From: Actinocrispum wychmicini
GTDB taxonomy: Bacteria > Actinomycetota > Actinomycetes > Mycobacteriales > Pseudonocardiaceae
Reading direction: 5' to 3'
Length of the DNA: 64,000 nt
Assembly (NCBI RefSeq): GCF_004345645.1
Contig: NZ_SLWS01000022.1
Span: 62,001 to 126,000, forward strand
The position numbers and the translations under genes are program-made. The notes below the pieces were generated by a model. The model worked only from the letters and a program-made list of their open reading frames with translations, did not search any database and was not told where the DNA came from. Shown in pieces: positions 45,503 to 53,871 of this stretch; the stretch's first letter is position 1; the number at the start of each line of letters is the position of its first letter.

Positions 45503-46150
45503 TCACTCGGCCTTCTCGCCGCGGTTGAGCACGCCGGCCTCGAACGCGGCGGCGACCGCGGCGGCCCGGTCGTTCACGCCGAGTTTGCCGTACAGGTGGA
45601 TCAGATGGGTTTTGACCGTGGCCTCACTGATGTACAGCTTCGCCGCGATCTCCCGGTTGCTGTTGCCCCGCGCGATGTGGCGCAGCACGTCCAGTTCGCG
45701 TTGGCTCAACGGCTCCCTGATCGGCGACCGCACCCGACCGAGCACCTTGGTGGCGACCGATGGCGACAACACGGCCTCGCCCTTGGCCGCCGAGCGCACC
45801 GCGCGGAACAGCTCCTCCCGAGGCGCGTCCTTGAGCAGGTATCCGGTCGCGCCGGCCTCGATCGCGGGCAGCACGTAGCTGTCGCTGTCGTACGTGGTCA
45901 GCACCAGGATCTGGCACGGCACAGCCAGTTCGCGCAGCTTGCGGATGGCGGCGAGGCCGTCCATCTCCGGCATCCGCAGGTCCATCAGGATCACGTCCGG
46001 CCGCTCGGCCCGCGCCACCACGACCGCCTCGTTGCCGTTGCCCGCCTCGCCGGCCAGCTCGAACCCGGGGTCGGTGGTGAACATGCCGCGCAACCCGTCC
46101 CGCACCACCGGGTGGTCGTCGACGATCAGCACGCGGATCGGGTCAGCCAT
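45503..46150 (-). CDS. NarL/FixJ-type response regulator
   Basis: This 215-residue protein has a receiver domain (VLIVDDHPVVRDGL; phospho-acceptor Asp in DVILMDLRMPEMDG; conserved Lys in GYLLKDA) and a LuxR/GerE HTH (LSQRELDVLRHIARGNSNREIAAKL, then EATVKTHLIHLYGKLGV). It is the partner of the histidine kinase gene just upstream. ATG 46150 overlaps the end of the kinase gene by 8 bases; an ATG ten codons further upstream is possible but less likely. Confidence 0.95.
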   Translation of the reverse strand: MADPIRVLIVDDHPVVRDGLRGMFTTDPGFELAGEAGNGNEAVVVARAERPDVILMDLRMPEMDGLAAIRKLRELAVPCQILVLTTYDSDSYVLPAIEAGATGYLLKDAPREELFRAVRSAAKGEAVLSPSVATKVLGRVRSPIREPLSQRELDVLRHIARGNSNREIAAKLYISEATVKTHLIHLYGKLGVNDRAAAVAAAFEAGVLNRGEKAE

Positions 46151-47393
46151 GGATGTCTCCCGGGGGGATGGCCGGAACACCGGCGGACAGCACGGTACCC
46201 GCGCCCGGCTCGGACTCGATCTCGAGCGTACCCAGCACCCGTTCCAGCCGTTGCCGCATGCCGGCCAGCCCGAACCCGCTGTCCCGGTCGGCGACCCGCG
46301 TCGCGGACGGGTCGAACCCGGTGCCGTCGTCGCGCACGTCCAACGTCACCACGTCACCTATGTAGGAGAGGGTCAGGTTCACCCGCTCCGCGTCGGCGTG
46401 CTTCCCGACGTTCGACAACGCCTCCTGCGCGGTCCGCAGCAGGGTCACCTCGATGTCGGGATGCAACGCCGTGGCCGGGCCGACCGTGGTGAACTCGACG
46501 GGCACCTTGCTGAGCTCCGACCACTGCTCGACGACGTGCCCCAACGCCTCCGGCAACTGCGACCGCTCCAGCACCTCCGGCCGCATCGCGTGCACCGAAC
46601 GTCGCGCGTCGGTCAGGCTCTCCCTGGCCAGCTGGGCCGCGGTGGTCACGTGCCGGCGCCACACCTCGGCCTGGTCGCCGGAGTGCTCGGCGGCCTGCAA
46701 CTGGGTGACGATCCCGGCCAGCCCCTGCGCGATCGTGTCGTGGATCTCCTGGGCCATCCGCTGCCGTTCGTCCAGCACACCGGCTTCCCTGGCCTGCGCC
46801 ACCAGCTGCGCGTGCAGCCCGGCGTTCTCGGCCATCATGGCCTCCAGCCGGGTGTTGGCGCTGGCCAGGTCCGCGATGATCTCGTTGCGTTTCTCGCTCT
46901 GCCTGCTGATGTACCAGCCGACGAACAGCAACGGGACCGCGAGGTTGATCGCGAGTACGTACGGCTCGGTGCGTTGGGTCTGCAGGGTCTGCGCCAACGT
47001 GGTCAGCAGCGCCATCGCGGCCACGCCCCAGATGATCAGCCGAGGGGGCAGCAGGCTGATCGCGTAGCCGTAGCCGAGCGCGCCGAACAACGTGAACGAC
47101 GGGTGGAGCGCGACCAGCGCGGCGCTGATCACCAGCAGGCCGACGTAGAACACGAGCACGGCGACCCGGCGGCGGGGCCACTCCATCCACACCACGACCG
47201 GCCACACCAACCACGCCGCGGCCAGCGCCACCAGGCTGATCGTCCACACCGGATCCGGCCTGGGCTCGCTGGACGGCAGGAACGTGGCCAGCGCGGTCGA
47301 CACCGCGAGCAGCACGTACGGCGCCCCGCCGTACAGGGCCTTGGGAACGCTCTCCTCCGAGGCGATCGCGTTCGTCGATGCCGGTGACGTCAC
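46143..47393 (-). CDS. NarL-family sensor histidine kinase (HisKA_3)
   Basis: A 416-residue membrane kinase. The N-terminal half has about six hydrophobic segments (for example LLAVSTALATFL, VALAAAWLVWPVVV, LINLAVPLLFVGWYI-like). A coiled segment then leads to the HisKA_3 phosphoacceptor region ERQRMAQEIHDTIAQGLAGI (His in EIHD), followed by an ATPase domain with N-box AQEALSNVGKHA and G-box DDGTGFDP / GFGLAGMRQR. It starts at GTG 47393 within GTGA shared with the LLM gene stop, and overlaps the response regulator by 8 bases. The signal it senses is unknown. Confidence 0.94.
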   Translation of the reverse strand: MTSPASTNAIASEESVPKALYGGAPYVLLAVSTALATFLPSSEPRPDPVWTISLVALAAAWLVWPVVVWMEWPRRRVAVLVFYVGLLVISAALVALHPSFTLFGALGYGYAISLLPPRLIIWGVAAMALLTTLAQTLQTQRTEPYVLAINLAVPLLFVGWYISRQSEKRNEIIADLASANTRLEAMMAENAGLHAQLVAQAREAGVLDERQRMAQEIHDTIAQGLAGIVTQLQAAEHSGDQAEVWRRHVTTAAQLARESLTDARRSVHAMRPEVLERSQLPEALGHVVEQWSELSKVPVEFTTVGPATALHPDIEVTLLRTAQEALSNVGKHADAERVNLTLSYIGDVVTLDVRDDGTGFDPSATRVADRDSGFGLAGMRQRLERVLGTLEIESEPGAGTVLSAGVPAIPPGDIHG

Positions 47394-48472
47394 CCGAGCA
47401 TTGTGCCGCCGGGGCAGCCGGCCGGCATCACCTTGTCCGCGAACAGCGTGAGCGTGCGGGCCATGGTGTCCAGCGACTGGCCGCCGAAGTCGACGTTCCA
47501 CAGGACGACGTCCGGGTCGAGCACGTCCCGGACCTCGTCCAGCCGGCCGCGCACGGTGTCCGGCGAGCCGACCATCGCCTTGGCCTCCAGGCCCTCGGCC
47601 GCGAGGTCGAACGACGCCAGCTGCCTGGCCATCGCGGTGTAGCCGGCGTACGCCGGGGACTCGACGTTCTCCCAGGACAGGATGGCCTTCTTGAACGCGG
47701 CGAACGACTTCAGCATCAGCGGCACGGCCACGTCCCGGGCCTCGTCGTCGGTGTCGGCGATCAGCAGCGGGATGCTGACCGCGACCTTCGGGCGCCGGCC
47801 GGCCGGGCCGTGCTTGGCCAGGAATGTGTTCCGATAAAGGTCGATACCCTCCCTTCGGCGGTGCATCTCGGTCAGTTGGGTGGAGCTGATCAGCAGGTTG
47901 AATCCGCGTTCCGCGGCCCAGACAAAACTGGCCGGAGTGGCCAGCGCGGCGATCCACACCGGCGGTGCCGGCTGTTGTACCGGCATCGGCAACGAGTTCG
48001 CCCCGGCATATCGGAAGAACGGGGTTTCTTCGGACACATCAGACTCGGTCCACAGCCGGACCACCGCGTCGATCGTGGCGACGAACCGTTCCCGGCTGCT
48101 GTCCAGATCGACGCCGAATGCTTCGAACTCGTACGGCAGAAATGCCCGCGCGAACCCCACATCCAGCCGGCCGCGGCTGAGAACGTCCAGTTGAGCGGCT
48201 TGGGCGGCGATCTGGACCGGGTGGTGGAAGGACGCCTGAATGCCCCCCGTCATCAGCCGGACGGACCGCGTGCGCGCGGCCACGGCGGACAGGAATGCGA
48301 GTGGACTTGGACAGTATCCACCATAGGAACTCAGATAGTGCTCGGTCATCTTCACATAGCCCAAACCCAAGGTCTCGGCGAGGACGCTCGCCTCGAGAAC
48401 GTCCGAGAAATACCGGGACGCGCTGGCCGTGTCGGGATCACAGTCGGGCAGCAGGGAAAGGCCGTACTCCAT
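47390..48472 (-). CDS. LLM-class flavin-dependent oxidoreductase
   Basis: This 360-residue luciferase-like (F420 or FMN) oxidoreductase starts MEYGLSLLPDCD and contains the family blocks LGLGYVKMTEHYLSSYGG, LDVLSRGRLDVGFARAFLP and GSPDTVRGRLDEV. The reaction cannot be told from sequence: family members oxidise, hydroxylate or reduce small molecules. It heads a coupled operon with the two-component system (GTGA overlap with the kinase start), an arrangement seen more often with housekeeping genes than with tailoring enzymes, so a role in the pathway is uncertain. Confidence 0.85.
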   Translation of the reverse strand: MEYGLSLLPDCDPDTASASRYFSDVLEASVLAETLGLGYVKMTEHYLSSYGGYCPSPLAFLSAVAARTRSVRLMTGGIQASFHHPVQIAAQAAQLDVLSRGRLDVGFARAFLPYEFEAFGVDLDSSRERFVATIDAVVRLWTESDVSEETPFFRYAGANSLPMPVQQPAPPVWIAALATPASFVWAAERGFNLLISSTQLTEMHRRREGIDLYRNTFLAKHGPAGRRPKVAVSIPLLIADTDDEARDVAVPLMLKSFAAFKKAILSWENVESPAYAGYTAMARQLASFDLAAEGLEAKAMVGSPDTVRGRLDEVRDVLDPDVVLWNVDFGGQSLDTMARTLTLFADKVMPAGCPGGTMLG

Positions 48473-48669
48473 CAGGGAACCTCCGGCGATCAGGTGCCAG
48501 TTGACAATTCACAAGGTCCCAGAAGGGGTGCTGACTGAGCAACCTGTGACGGTCGAACACGCGCAGTGACTAGGAAATCACCTAGTGTGCCGCGCCACAG
48601 GCCCGGCAAAGATGCCTGACGACAGGGCGCCTTGCGCGCCAATCCCTTATGTCCCTTTCACTTTCTCCG
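48473..48669. promoter_or_regulatory. 197-bp intergenic region, promoter of LLM-two-component operon
   Basis: This gap separates the end of the halogenase/transport operon from the LLM gene, both read leftward. It holds the inverted repeat at 48569-48586 and a pyrimidine-rich stretch (CCCTTTCACTTTCTCCG) near 48650. It probably contains the LLM operon promoter; no gene is seen. Confidence 0.45.
48569..48586. promoter_or_regulatory. Inverted repeat ACTAGG-N6-CCTAGT, putative operator
   Basis: Perfect 6-bp arms ACTAGG/CCTAGT separated by AAATCA lie about 97 bases upstream of the LLM gene start. CTAG is rare in high-GC actinobacterial DNA, so two copies in mirror arrangement stand out. A dimeric regulator site, perhaps for the downstream response regulator, is an inference. 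Confidence 0.45.
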
Positions 48670-49257
48670 TCAAGTTGTGGTAGCGGCCCGCTTCCAGGTG
48701 TCGTTCACCAGCGTGGCGGCCGAGGCGTACAGGGCGGCGACCGCGGCGAGGACACCCAGCCAGCCGCCGACGTGCTGGATCTCGCGGGACGACGCGAACG
48801 AGGCGATGGTCAGGTCGGCGAACGTCAGTGCCAGCAGCAGGAACACGACGAAGGTGACCTTGCCGATCCGGGCCGCGGCCACCGCGAAGACCGCCGTGAC
48901 GATGGCGAACACCAGCACGAACATCCCGGTCGCCGCGGCGGAGGCGTTCGTGGAGAAGAACTCGGTGTAGCCCGCGAACGCCAGCCAGAACGCGCCGTAC
49001 GTGGCGAAGACCGTGACACCGAACGTGTTGCCGCGACGGAACTCCAGTATTCCGGCGAGGATCTGGGTCAGTCCGCCGTAGAACAGCCCGATCGGCACGA
49101 CCGTGGCGACCAGCGCGCTCACGTCGAGCACGCCGGCGTTGACGAAGCTCAGCACCAGGAACGGTGCCGCGAAGCCGGCCAGGCCGAGCGGCCCGGGATC
49201 GGCGCTCGTGGCTGTGACAGCGGTGGTGGTGGCGTTTCGGGTCGCGGTGGTGGTCAT
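48670..49257 (-). CDS. GPR1/FUN34/YaaH (SatP) family transporter
   Basis: This 195-residue protein has six hydrophobic helices and the family signature near the N-terminus (DPGPLGLAGFAAPFLVLSF, compared with the usual NPAPLGL). Family members carry acetate or succinate. It starts at ATG 49257 inside ATGA shared with the antiporter stop, so it is the last gene of the ten-gene operon. A small-acid transporter in this place could supply or export a short acid linked to the carrier-protein pathway, but it could also be general metabolism. Confidence 0.88.
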   Translation of the reverse strand: MTTTATRNATTTAVTATSADPGPLGLAGFAAPFLVLSFVNAGVLDVSALVATVVPIGLFYGGLTQILAGILEFRRGNTFGVTVFATYGAFWLAFAGYTEFFSTNASAAATGMFVLVFAIVTAVFAVAAARIGKVTFVVFLLLALTFADLTIASFASSREIQHVGGWLGVLAAVAALYASAATLVNDTWKRAATTT

Positions 49258-50447
49258 GGCAGCCTCTCCGTCAGTTGTGTTTCGGTCACGTCGTGTTGGA
49301 TGCGGCTCGCTGGGGAGAACACGCGGAGCAGCGGCCCGGACAGCACGGTGGTGAACACCGCCATCGCGACCATCAGCGAGTAGAGCCCGATGTCCAGCAG
49401 GCCGACCTGGAGCCCGATGGTGAGCAGGACCAGCTCGGTGAGACCTCGGGTGTTCATCAGGGTGGCGAGCGTGGCGGCCGACCGGGCGTCCAGCCGGCTC
49501 ACCCGGGCGGCGGTGTAGACGCCGGCGAACTTGCCGCCCACGGCGACCAGGATGATCAGGCCGAGTTCGGTCAGGCCGGTCGCGCCGAGCCCGGCCAGGT
49601 TCACCTGGAAGCCGGCCACCACGAAGTACACCGGCAGCAGCAGGGTGGCCAGCGGCCCGATCCGGGTGCCGGCCTCGGTCCGCAGGTCGCGCGGGACCAC
49701 GACGCCCAGCAGGAACGCGCCGAAGATGAAGTGCAGCCCCATCCATTCGGTCAGGCCGCCGGACAGGAGCACCCCGACCAGGATCACGGCGAGCCGTCGC
49801 GGCCCGGTCCCGTGCCGCAGCAGCCTGGGCACGACGGTCACCATGATCACGACATACGGCACGACGAGCACGAGCTGCCAGGTCCCGCCGGACGCGACGA
49901 TCGCGGCCAGCAGGATCCAGGCGACGACATCGCCGACGGCGGCCGACGCCAGCGCGAGGCGGCCCACCCGCAGCCGGTCCATTCCCCGGTCGACCAGGAT
50001 CCTGGCCAGCACCGGGAACGCCGTCACGGCCATCGCCGTTCCCATGAACAGCACGAACCGCACACCGGACACCGGGTGCGACTGACCCAACCAGAGCGCC
50101 AGCACCACGCCGAGACCGAACGGCACCAGCAGCGATCCCGCCGACACCAACACGACCACGCGGCCCTGCGCCAGGACAGCCCGCCGGTCGAGTTCCAGGC
50201 CGACCAGGAACATGAACAGCGCGACCCCGATGGTGGCCAACGCGCTGAGCATCGGTCGGACCTCGGTGGGGAACAACGTCGCGGCGATCCGCCCGTCGAA
50301 CAGGGTCGGCCCGACGAGAACGCCCGCGACGATCTCGCCGATGACCGCGGGCTGGTCGAGCCGCCGGGCCAGCATGCCGAGGACCTGGCCGAAGGCGAGG
50401 ATCAGCGCGAGGTCGAGCAGCAACACCATCGCGTTGTGGGAGTTCAC
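49254..50447 (-). CDS. CPA2-family cation/proton antiporter
   Basis: This 397-residue protein has about 12 membrane spans, with blocks typical of the KefB/NapA group (QPAVIGEIVAGVLVGPTLF near the N-terminus; FLVGLELDRRAVLAQG; FGAFLLGVVVPRD; MNTRGLTELVLLTIGLQ). It exchanges a monovalent cation for protons. GTG 50447 starts 25 bases after the halogenase stop, the only gap in the operon. Such antiporters occur in several antibiotic clusters where a self-protection role has been suggested; here that is inference. Confidence 0.92.
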   Translation of the reverse strand: MNSHNAMVLLLDLALILAFGQVLGMLARRLDQPAVIGEIVAGVLVGPTLFDGRIAATLFPTEVRPMLSALATIGVALFMFLVGLELDRRAVLAQGRVVVLVSAGSLLVPFGLGVVLALWLGQSHPVSGVRFVLFMGTAMAVTAFPVLARILVDRGMDRLRVGRLALASAAVGDVVAWILLAAIVASGGTWQLVLVVPYVVIMVTVVPRLLRHGTGPRRLAVILVGVLLSGGLTEWMGLHFIFGAFLLGVVVPRDLRTEAGTRIGPLATLLLPVYFVVAGFQVNLAGLGATGLTELGLIILVAVGGKFAGVYTAARVSRLDARSAATLATLMNTRGLTELVLLTIGLQVGLLDIGLYSLMVAMAVFTTVLSGPLLRVFSPASRIQHDVTETQLTERLP

Positions 50448-50472
50448 CGCGCGCCCCTCGGTGGAGAAGTGG

Positions 50473-51861
50473 TCAGTCGGTCAACGCGGGCTGGGCGCCG
50501 GTCCGGCGGATCCGCAGCCGCGGTTGCAGTTCCAGGTAGAGCCCGCCGATCGCCTTCTGCGGCGAGGTGGGCATGGAGTTCATCGCCTCGTTGTGGCCGG
50601 CGGTGATGCCGCCCTGGGTGTCGATCCGGCGGGCCACCGCGTCCAGCGCGGCACTGCCGGCCCGGGAGTCGTCCAGGTCCTCGATCCCGGTCACGATGTG
50701 CAGGAACGACTCGTACAGGTTGAGCATGTGCCGTTCCCGGCGGGTGAGCTTGTCGGCCTCGAAGAACTGGGTCTGGCGGTTGTAGCTGTTGTAGAAGAAC
50801 GACACCACCACCAGCAGCCGTTCGAACGCCTGCCGGTACGCCTTCGCGTAGAACGCGGTGGCCTCGTGCTCGGTCAGGTCGCCGTCGAACACCGCCGAGA
50901 TGCTCGCCGCGGACAGCAACGCGCTGAACGTCGCCAGGTGCACGCCGGTGGACAGCAGTGGATCGAGGAAGCAGGCCGCGTCGCCGACCAGGACGTAACC
51001 GGGGCCGGTGAAGGTCTCCGCGGCATACGAGTAGTCCTGTTCCACCTTGAGGTCAGTGAGCCGCCGCGCGCCTTCGACCATGCCGGCCACCCGGGGAGCC
51101 TGGCGCAGGGCGTCGTGGTAGACGGCCTCGATGCCGCCCAGCCGGTCCCGTTCCGCCACGAAGATGCTGCGTTTGGCGACCAGGCCGATCGAGTGGGTGC
51201 CATCGTGCAGGGGGATCGCCCAGAACCAGCCGTACGGCACCGAACACACCGCGATCGCCCCCCGCGGCCCCACATCCAGCGGTGTGACGTCACGCCAGTA
51301 CGACCACACCGCGATGTTCCGGAACGCTTCGAGGAACTGGCGGTTCTTGAGGTACTTCACCGACATCACGCCGCCGCGCCCGGACGCGTCGACGAGGAAG
51401 TCGAACCTGATCTCACCGCTGCCGTCGGCGGACGTCCACCTGGCCGCGACCGGTCGTTCGCCGTCGAACACGATCTCGGTGACCTTGACACCCTGGCGCA
51501 CGTCGGCCCCGTTCTCGGCGGCCTGGTCGAGCAGCAGGTGGTCGAACTCCGAGCGGATCACCTGGTAGCTGTGCCGGCTGGCGCCGCTGAGGTGGTCGAA
51601 GTTGAGGTCCCAGTTCTCCGGGCCCCACTCGAAGTAGGCGCCGTCCTTGCGCACGAAACCGTGCCGCTCCACCGCTTCGCGGGCGCCGAGCAGGTCCAGG
51701 ATGGGCAGGACGGACGGCAGGATGGACTCGCCGATGTGGTAACGCGGGAACGTCGCGCTCTCCAGGAGGACCACTCGCAGCCCTTGCCTGGCGAGCAGCC
51801 CGGCGGCCGTGGCGCCACCGGGGCCGCCGCCGATCACCAGGATCTGGGTCTGTTCGCTCAC
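50473..51861 (-). CDS. FAD-dependent halogenase, carrier-bound substrate type
   Basis: This 462-residue flavoprotein has GGGPGG (residues 11-16) for FAD binding, the halogenase-specific WxWxIP motif as W212-F-W214-A-I216-P217, and a lysine at residue 72 in FVRKDGAYFEWG, the position of the catalytic lysine that relays HOCl. The second FAD block is LVGDAACFLDPLLSTGVHLA. Length and sequence style match the halogenases that act on thioester-bound or phenolic substrates (CndH/CmlS/PltA type) rather than free-tryptophan enzymes (~530 residues). GTG 51861 overlaps the upstream stop (GTGA). The carrier protein genes in the same operon suggest an ACP-tethered substrate. It will need a flavin reductase, which is not in the window. 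Confidence 0.9.
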   Translation of the reverse strand: MSEQTQILVIGGGPGGATAAGLLARQGLRVVLLESATFPRYHIGESILPSVLPILDLLGAREAVERHGFVRKDGAYFEWGPENWDLNFDHLSGASRHSYQVIRSEFDHLLLDQAAENGADVRQGVKVTEIVFDGERPVAARWTSADGSGEIRFDFLVDASGRGGVMSVKYLKNRQFLEAFRNIAVWSYWRDVTPLDVGPRGAIAVCSVPYGWFWAIPLHDGTHSIGLVAKRSIFVAERDRLGGIEAVYHDALRQAPRVAGMVEGARRLTDLKVEQDYSYAAETFTGPGYVLVGDAACFLDPLLSTGVHLATFSALLSAASISAVFDGDLTEHEATAFYAKAYRQAFERLLVVVSFFYNSYNRQTQFFEADKLTRRERHMLNLYESFLHIVTGIEDLDDSRAGSAALDAVARRIDTQGGITAGHNEAMNSMPTSPQKAIGGLYLELQPRLRIRRTGAQPALTD

Positions 51862-52661
51862 CGGTCGTTCCTCCTGTTCCTGGCGAACACGGCGACATGG
51901 CCGCGTCCTGTGATGGGGTCGGTGTCGCACAGCAGGATCGTGGAATGTTCGGCTTGCCAGGCACGCCAATGCGTCGCCAAGGCCAACCAGACACTCGTGC
52001 AGTACGAGCCCGGACCGACCCGGTGCACCTGGACGTCACCGAGCTCGCCGGTGTCCACCCACGGGCCCAGCACGACGAGTTCGCCGCCCGTGACCCGATC
52101 CCGGATCAACTCGGTGACGTCACCGCCCGAGACGACCTCCGCCAGTTGGGGTCCTGGGCCCTGCCCAAGGACGAGGGCAGCCGCCGAGTCCTTCAATGGC
52201 GTCTCGTCGACCAACGGCATGGCGGTCGGCAAGGTGGTCTGTTCCAGCGCGGTGATCACGGCCTCGGTGCACCTTCCCGCACGGTGAAAGGCCGCGGCGA
52301 TCCGCAACGCGGTGAACGGCGCCGCCAGTCCCTGCTGGGCGATGCCGAAGCACTGGGTGTCGCAGTCGAGCCGGTTCGCCAGATAGGCCGCCACAGCGGT
52401 GAAAGGTGTGACGTCCGGCAGCGCGTGGGTCACGACGACCAGCTGTGGCCGGCTCTTCCGGACGTCATCGGCGTCCAGCAACCGGTCGATCAGGTCGGTG
52501 TGCGAGACCTGGGCGCCGCGCCGGAACAGGTCCTCGTCGACCTTCCGGCCGAACGGTTCGACCAGAGCCCGCTGAAAGTCCATAATGGACTCGCTCGGCG
52601 GGGTGCCCGGTCCGGGCGGGTCGAGCACCGCGCTCGCCGCCAGCAGCGTCAGCCCGGTCAT
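51858..52661 (-). CDS. FabH/KAS III-like protein lacking the catalytic cysteine
   Basis: This 267-residue protein has a thiolase-like fold by eye. The block CFGIAQQGLAAPFTALRIA aligns with AFALSQQACVSSLGAID of the neighbouring KAS III, placing Leu112 where the active cysteine should be. It is shorter than a FabH (~320) and seems to be a non-catalytic partner. Known parallels are KS-alpha/KS-beta pairs and the PqsC/PqsB heterodimer, where PqsB is a cysteine-less FabH homologue. It could also be a carrier-protein-binding acyltransferase relative. It overlaps both neighbours by 4 bases. Confidence 0.75.
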   Translation of the reverse strand: MTGLTLLAASAVLDPPGPGTPPSESIMDFQRALVEPFGRKVDEDLFRRGAQVSHTDLIDRLLDADDVRKSRPQLVVVTHALPDVTPFTAVAAYLANRLDCDTQCFGIAQQGLAAPFTALRIAAAFHRAGRCTEAVITALEQTTLPTAMPLVDETPLKDSAAALVLGQGPGPQLAEVVSGGDVTELIRDRVTGGELVVLGPWVDTGELGDVQVHRVGPGSYCTSVWLALATHWRAWQAEHSTILLCDTDPITGRGHVAVFARNRRNDR

Positions 52662-52930
52662 CGCACGGTGTCCGTGCCGGCCGGCTGCCTGGACTCGACG
52701 AAGTCGGCGAACGACCGGACCGACCGGAGATCGTCGATGTCGAGTTCCTCCGCGTCGACCGTGATCCCAGTGGCCTCCTCGACGATCATCAGCAGCTCCA
52801 GCACCGAGGCGGACTCGAGCCCCAGGTCGTCGAACAGGCGCGTGTCCTCGCCGAGTTCGGGCAGGTCGCCAGCCAACACGTCACGCAGCGCGGACTCGAT
52901 CGCGGCCACCACGGCCGACCGGCTGGTCAC
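52658..52930 (-). CDS. Acyl carrier protein (ACP2)
   Basis: This 90-residue acidic protein carries the phosphopantetheine site LGLES (Ser40; Glu replaces the usual Asp before it) and the helix II pattern VLELLMIVEEATG. It lies between the KAS III gene and the cysteine-less KAS-like gene with 4-base overlaps on both sides, so it is most likely the acceptor or product carrier of that pair. Two different carrier proteins in one operon suggest a carrier swap. Confidence 0.93.
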   Translation of the reverse strand: MTSRSAVVAAIESALRDVLAGDLPELGEDTRLFDDLGLESASVLELLMIVEEATGITVDAEELDIDDLRSVRSFADFVESRQPAGTDTVR

Positions 52931-53871
52931 GTCGCCTCCCGGTAGGTGATCACCATGGCGCCGAAGGTCGCCCCCAGGCCGACGGACGCCAGCACGTACC
53001 GCTCGCCGTCGACGAGCAGCCCGGCCTCCCGCATCGTCGTGTAGTTGACGAACACGTCGGCCGTGTAGGTGTGGCTGAACCGGCTGATGTTGTCCAGGAA
53101 GAACTTCTCCGGCGGTGCGCCGAGCACCTTGATCGTCTGCCGCCAGGCGAGCATGTTCACGTTGTGCGGGAGCACCCGGGCGATCTCGTCGAACGTCAGT
53201 CCCGCCGCCAGGACCGCCTCCTTGATGATCGCGGCCAGACGTTCACCGTAGAGTTCGCCGAACTCGACGCTCCGGGCCGGCGACAAGGTCGACCACTCGG
53301 CGTACTCGCCGTACGTTCGGGTGACGAACGAGTGCACCACATCGCCGGCACCGTCGAGCGTGACCAGGCAGGCGGCCGCGGCGTCGGCCATGATCGCCGA
53401 GTTGGGGATCAGCTGGATCCCCGGAGCAAACGCTTGCTCGCCACACACCACCAGGGCGTAGCCGTCGCCGTCCGACCGCAGCAGCTCCGCGGCCACGTCG
53501 ATCGCGCCGAGGCTGCTCACGCACGCCTGCTGGCTCAGCGCGAACGCGTCCGCGCCGGCCAGCCCCAGTTCGTCCCGGATCACCTGGGCCATCTCGATGT
53601 CCGGTGGGGTCAGCGTCTGGGTGGTGTGCGCGAAGACGACGTAGTCCACCCGGCGTCCGGCCGGCAACGCGGCCAGCGCCCGTAGGGCGGCCGGCTTCAG
53701 CAGGTCGAGCAGGCTGAGATCCGGGTCGAACCGGAGCCGGTCGAGACCGTAGAACTTGCGGAACACGCCCAACTCCGCCCGACGCAGCCCGAGCCGGTCC
53801 GCGAGGTCCTCGATGCGCACGCTGCGCTCGGGCAGGAACGACTCGACCCGTTCCAGCGTCGCGGCCTTCAT
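52927..53871 (-). CDS. FabH-like 3-oxoacyl-ACP synthase III / acyltransferase
   Basis: This 314-residue protein has Cys117 in SQQACVSSLG, His236 in LPHNVN, and His267 in RFSHTYTA where a typical FabH has asparagine (GNTSA). The Cys-His-Asn triad is thus Cys-His-His. Altered third residues are known in FabH relatives that transfer acyl groups between carriers or to other acceptors rather than condense with malonyl (CerJ, CloN2-type proteins). The start is ATG 53871 (ATGA overlap with the methyltransferase); the open frame extends 11 codons upstream. Likely role: move or extend the aminoacyl group from ACP1 to ACP2. Confidence 0.88.
   Translation of the reverse strand: MKAATLERVESFLPERSVRIEDLADRLGLRRAELGVFRKFYGLDRLRFDPDLSLLDLLKPAALRALAALPAGRRVDYVVFAHTTQTLTPPDIEMAQVIRDELGLAGADAFALSQQACVSSLGAIDVAAELLRSDGDGYALVVCGEQAFAPGIQLIPNSAIMADAAAACLVTLDGAGDVVHSFVTRTYGEYAEWSTLSPARSVEFGELYGERLAAIIKEAVLAAGLTFDEIARVLPHNVNMLAWRQTIKVLGAPPEKFFLDNISRFSHTYTADVFVNYTTMREAGLLVDGERYVLASVGLGATFGAMVITYREAT

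Noticed and set aside
46151..46180. Ten-codon upstream start of the response regulator
   Set aside because: It would increase the overlap with the kinase gene; MADPIRVLIVDDH from 46150 is the standard receiver start.
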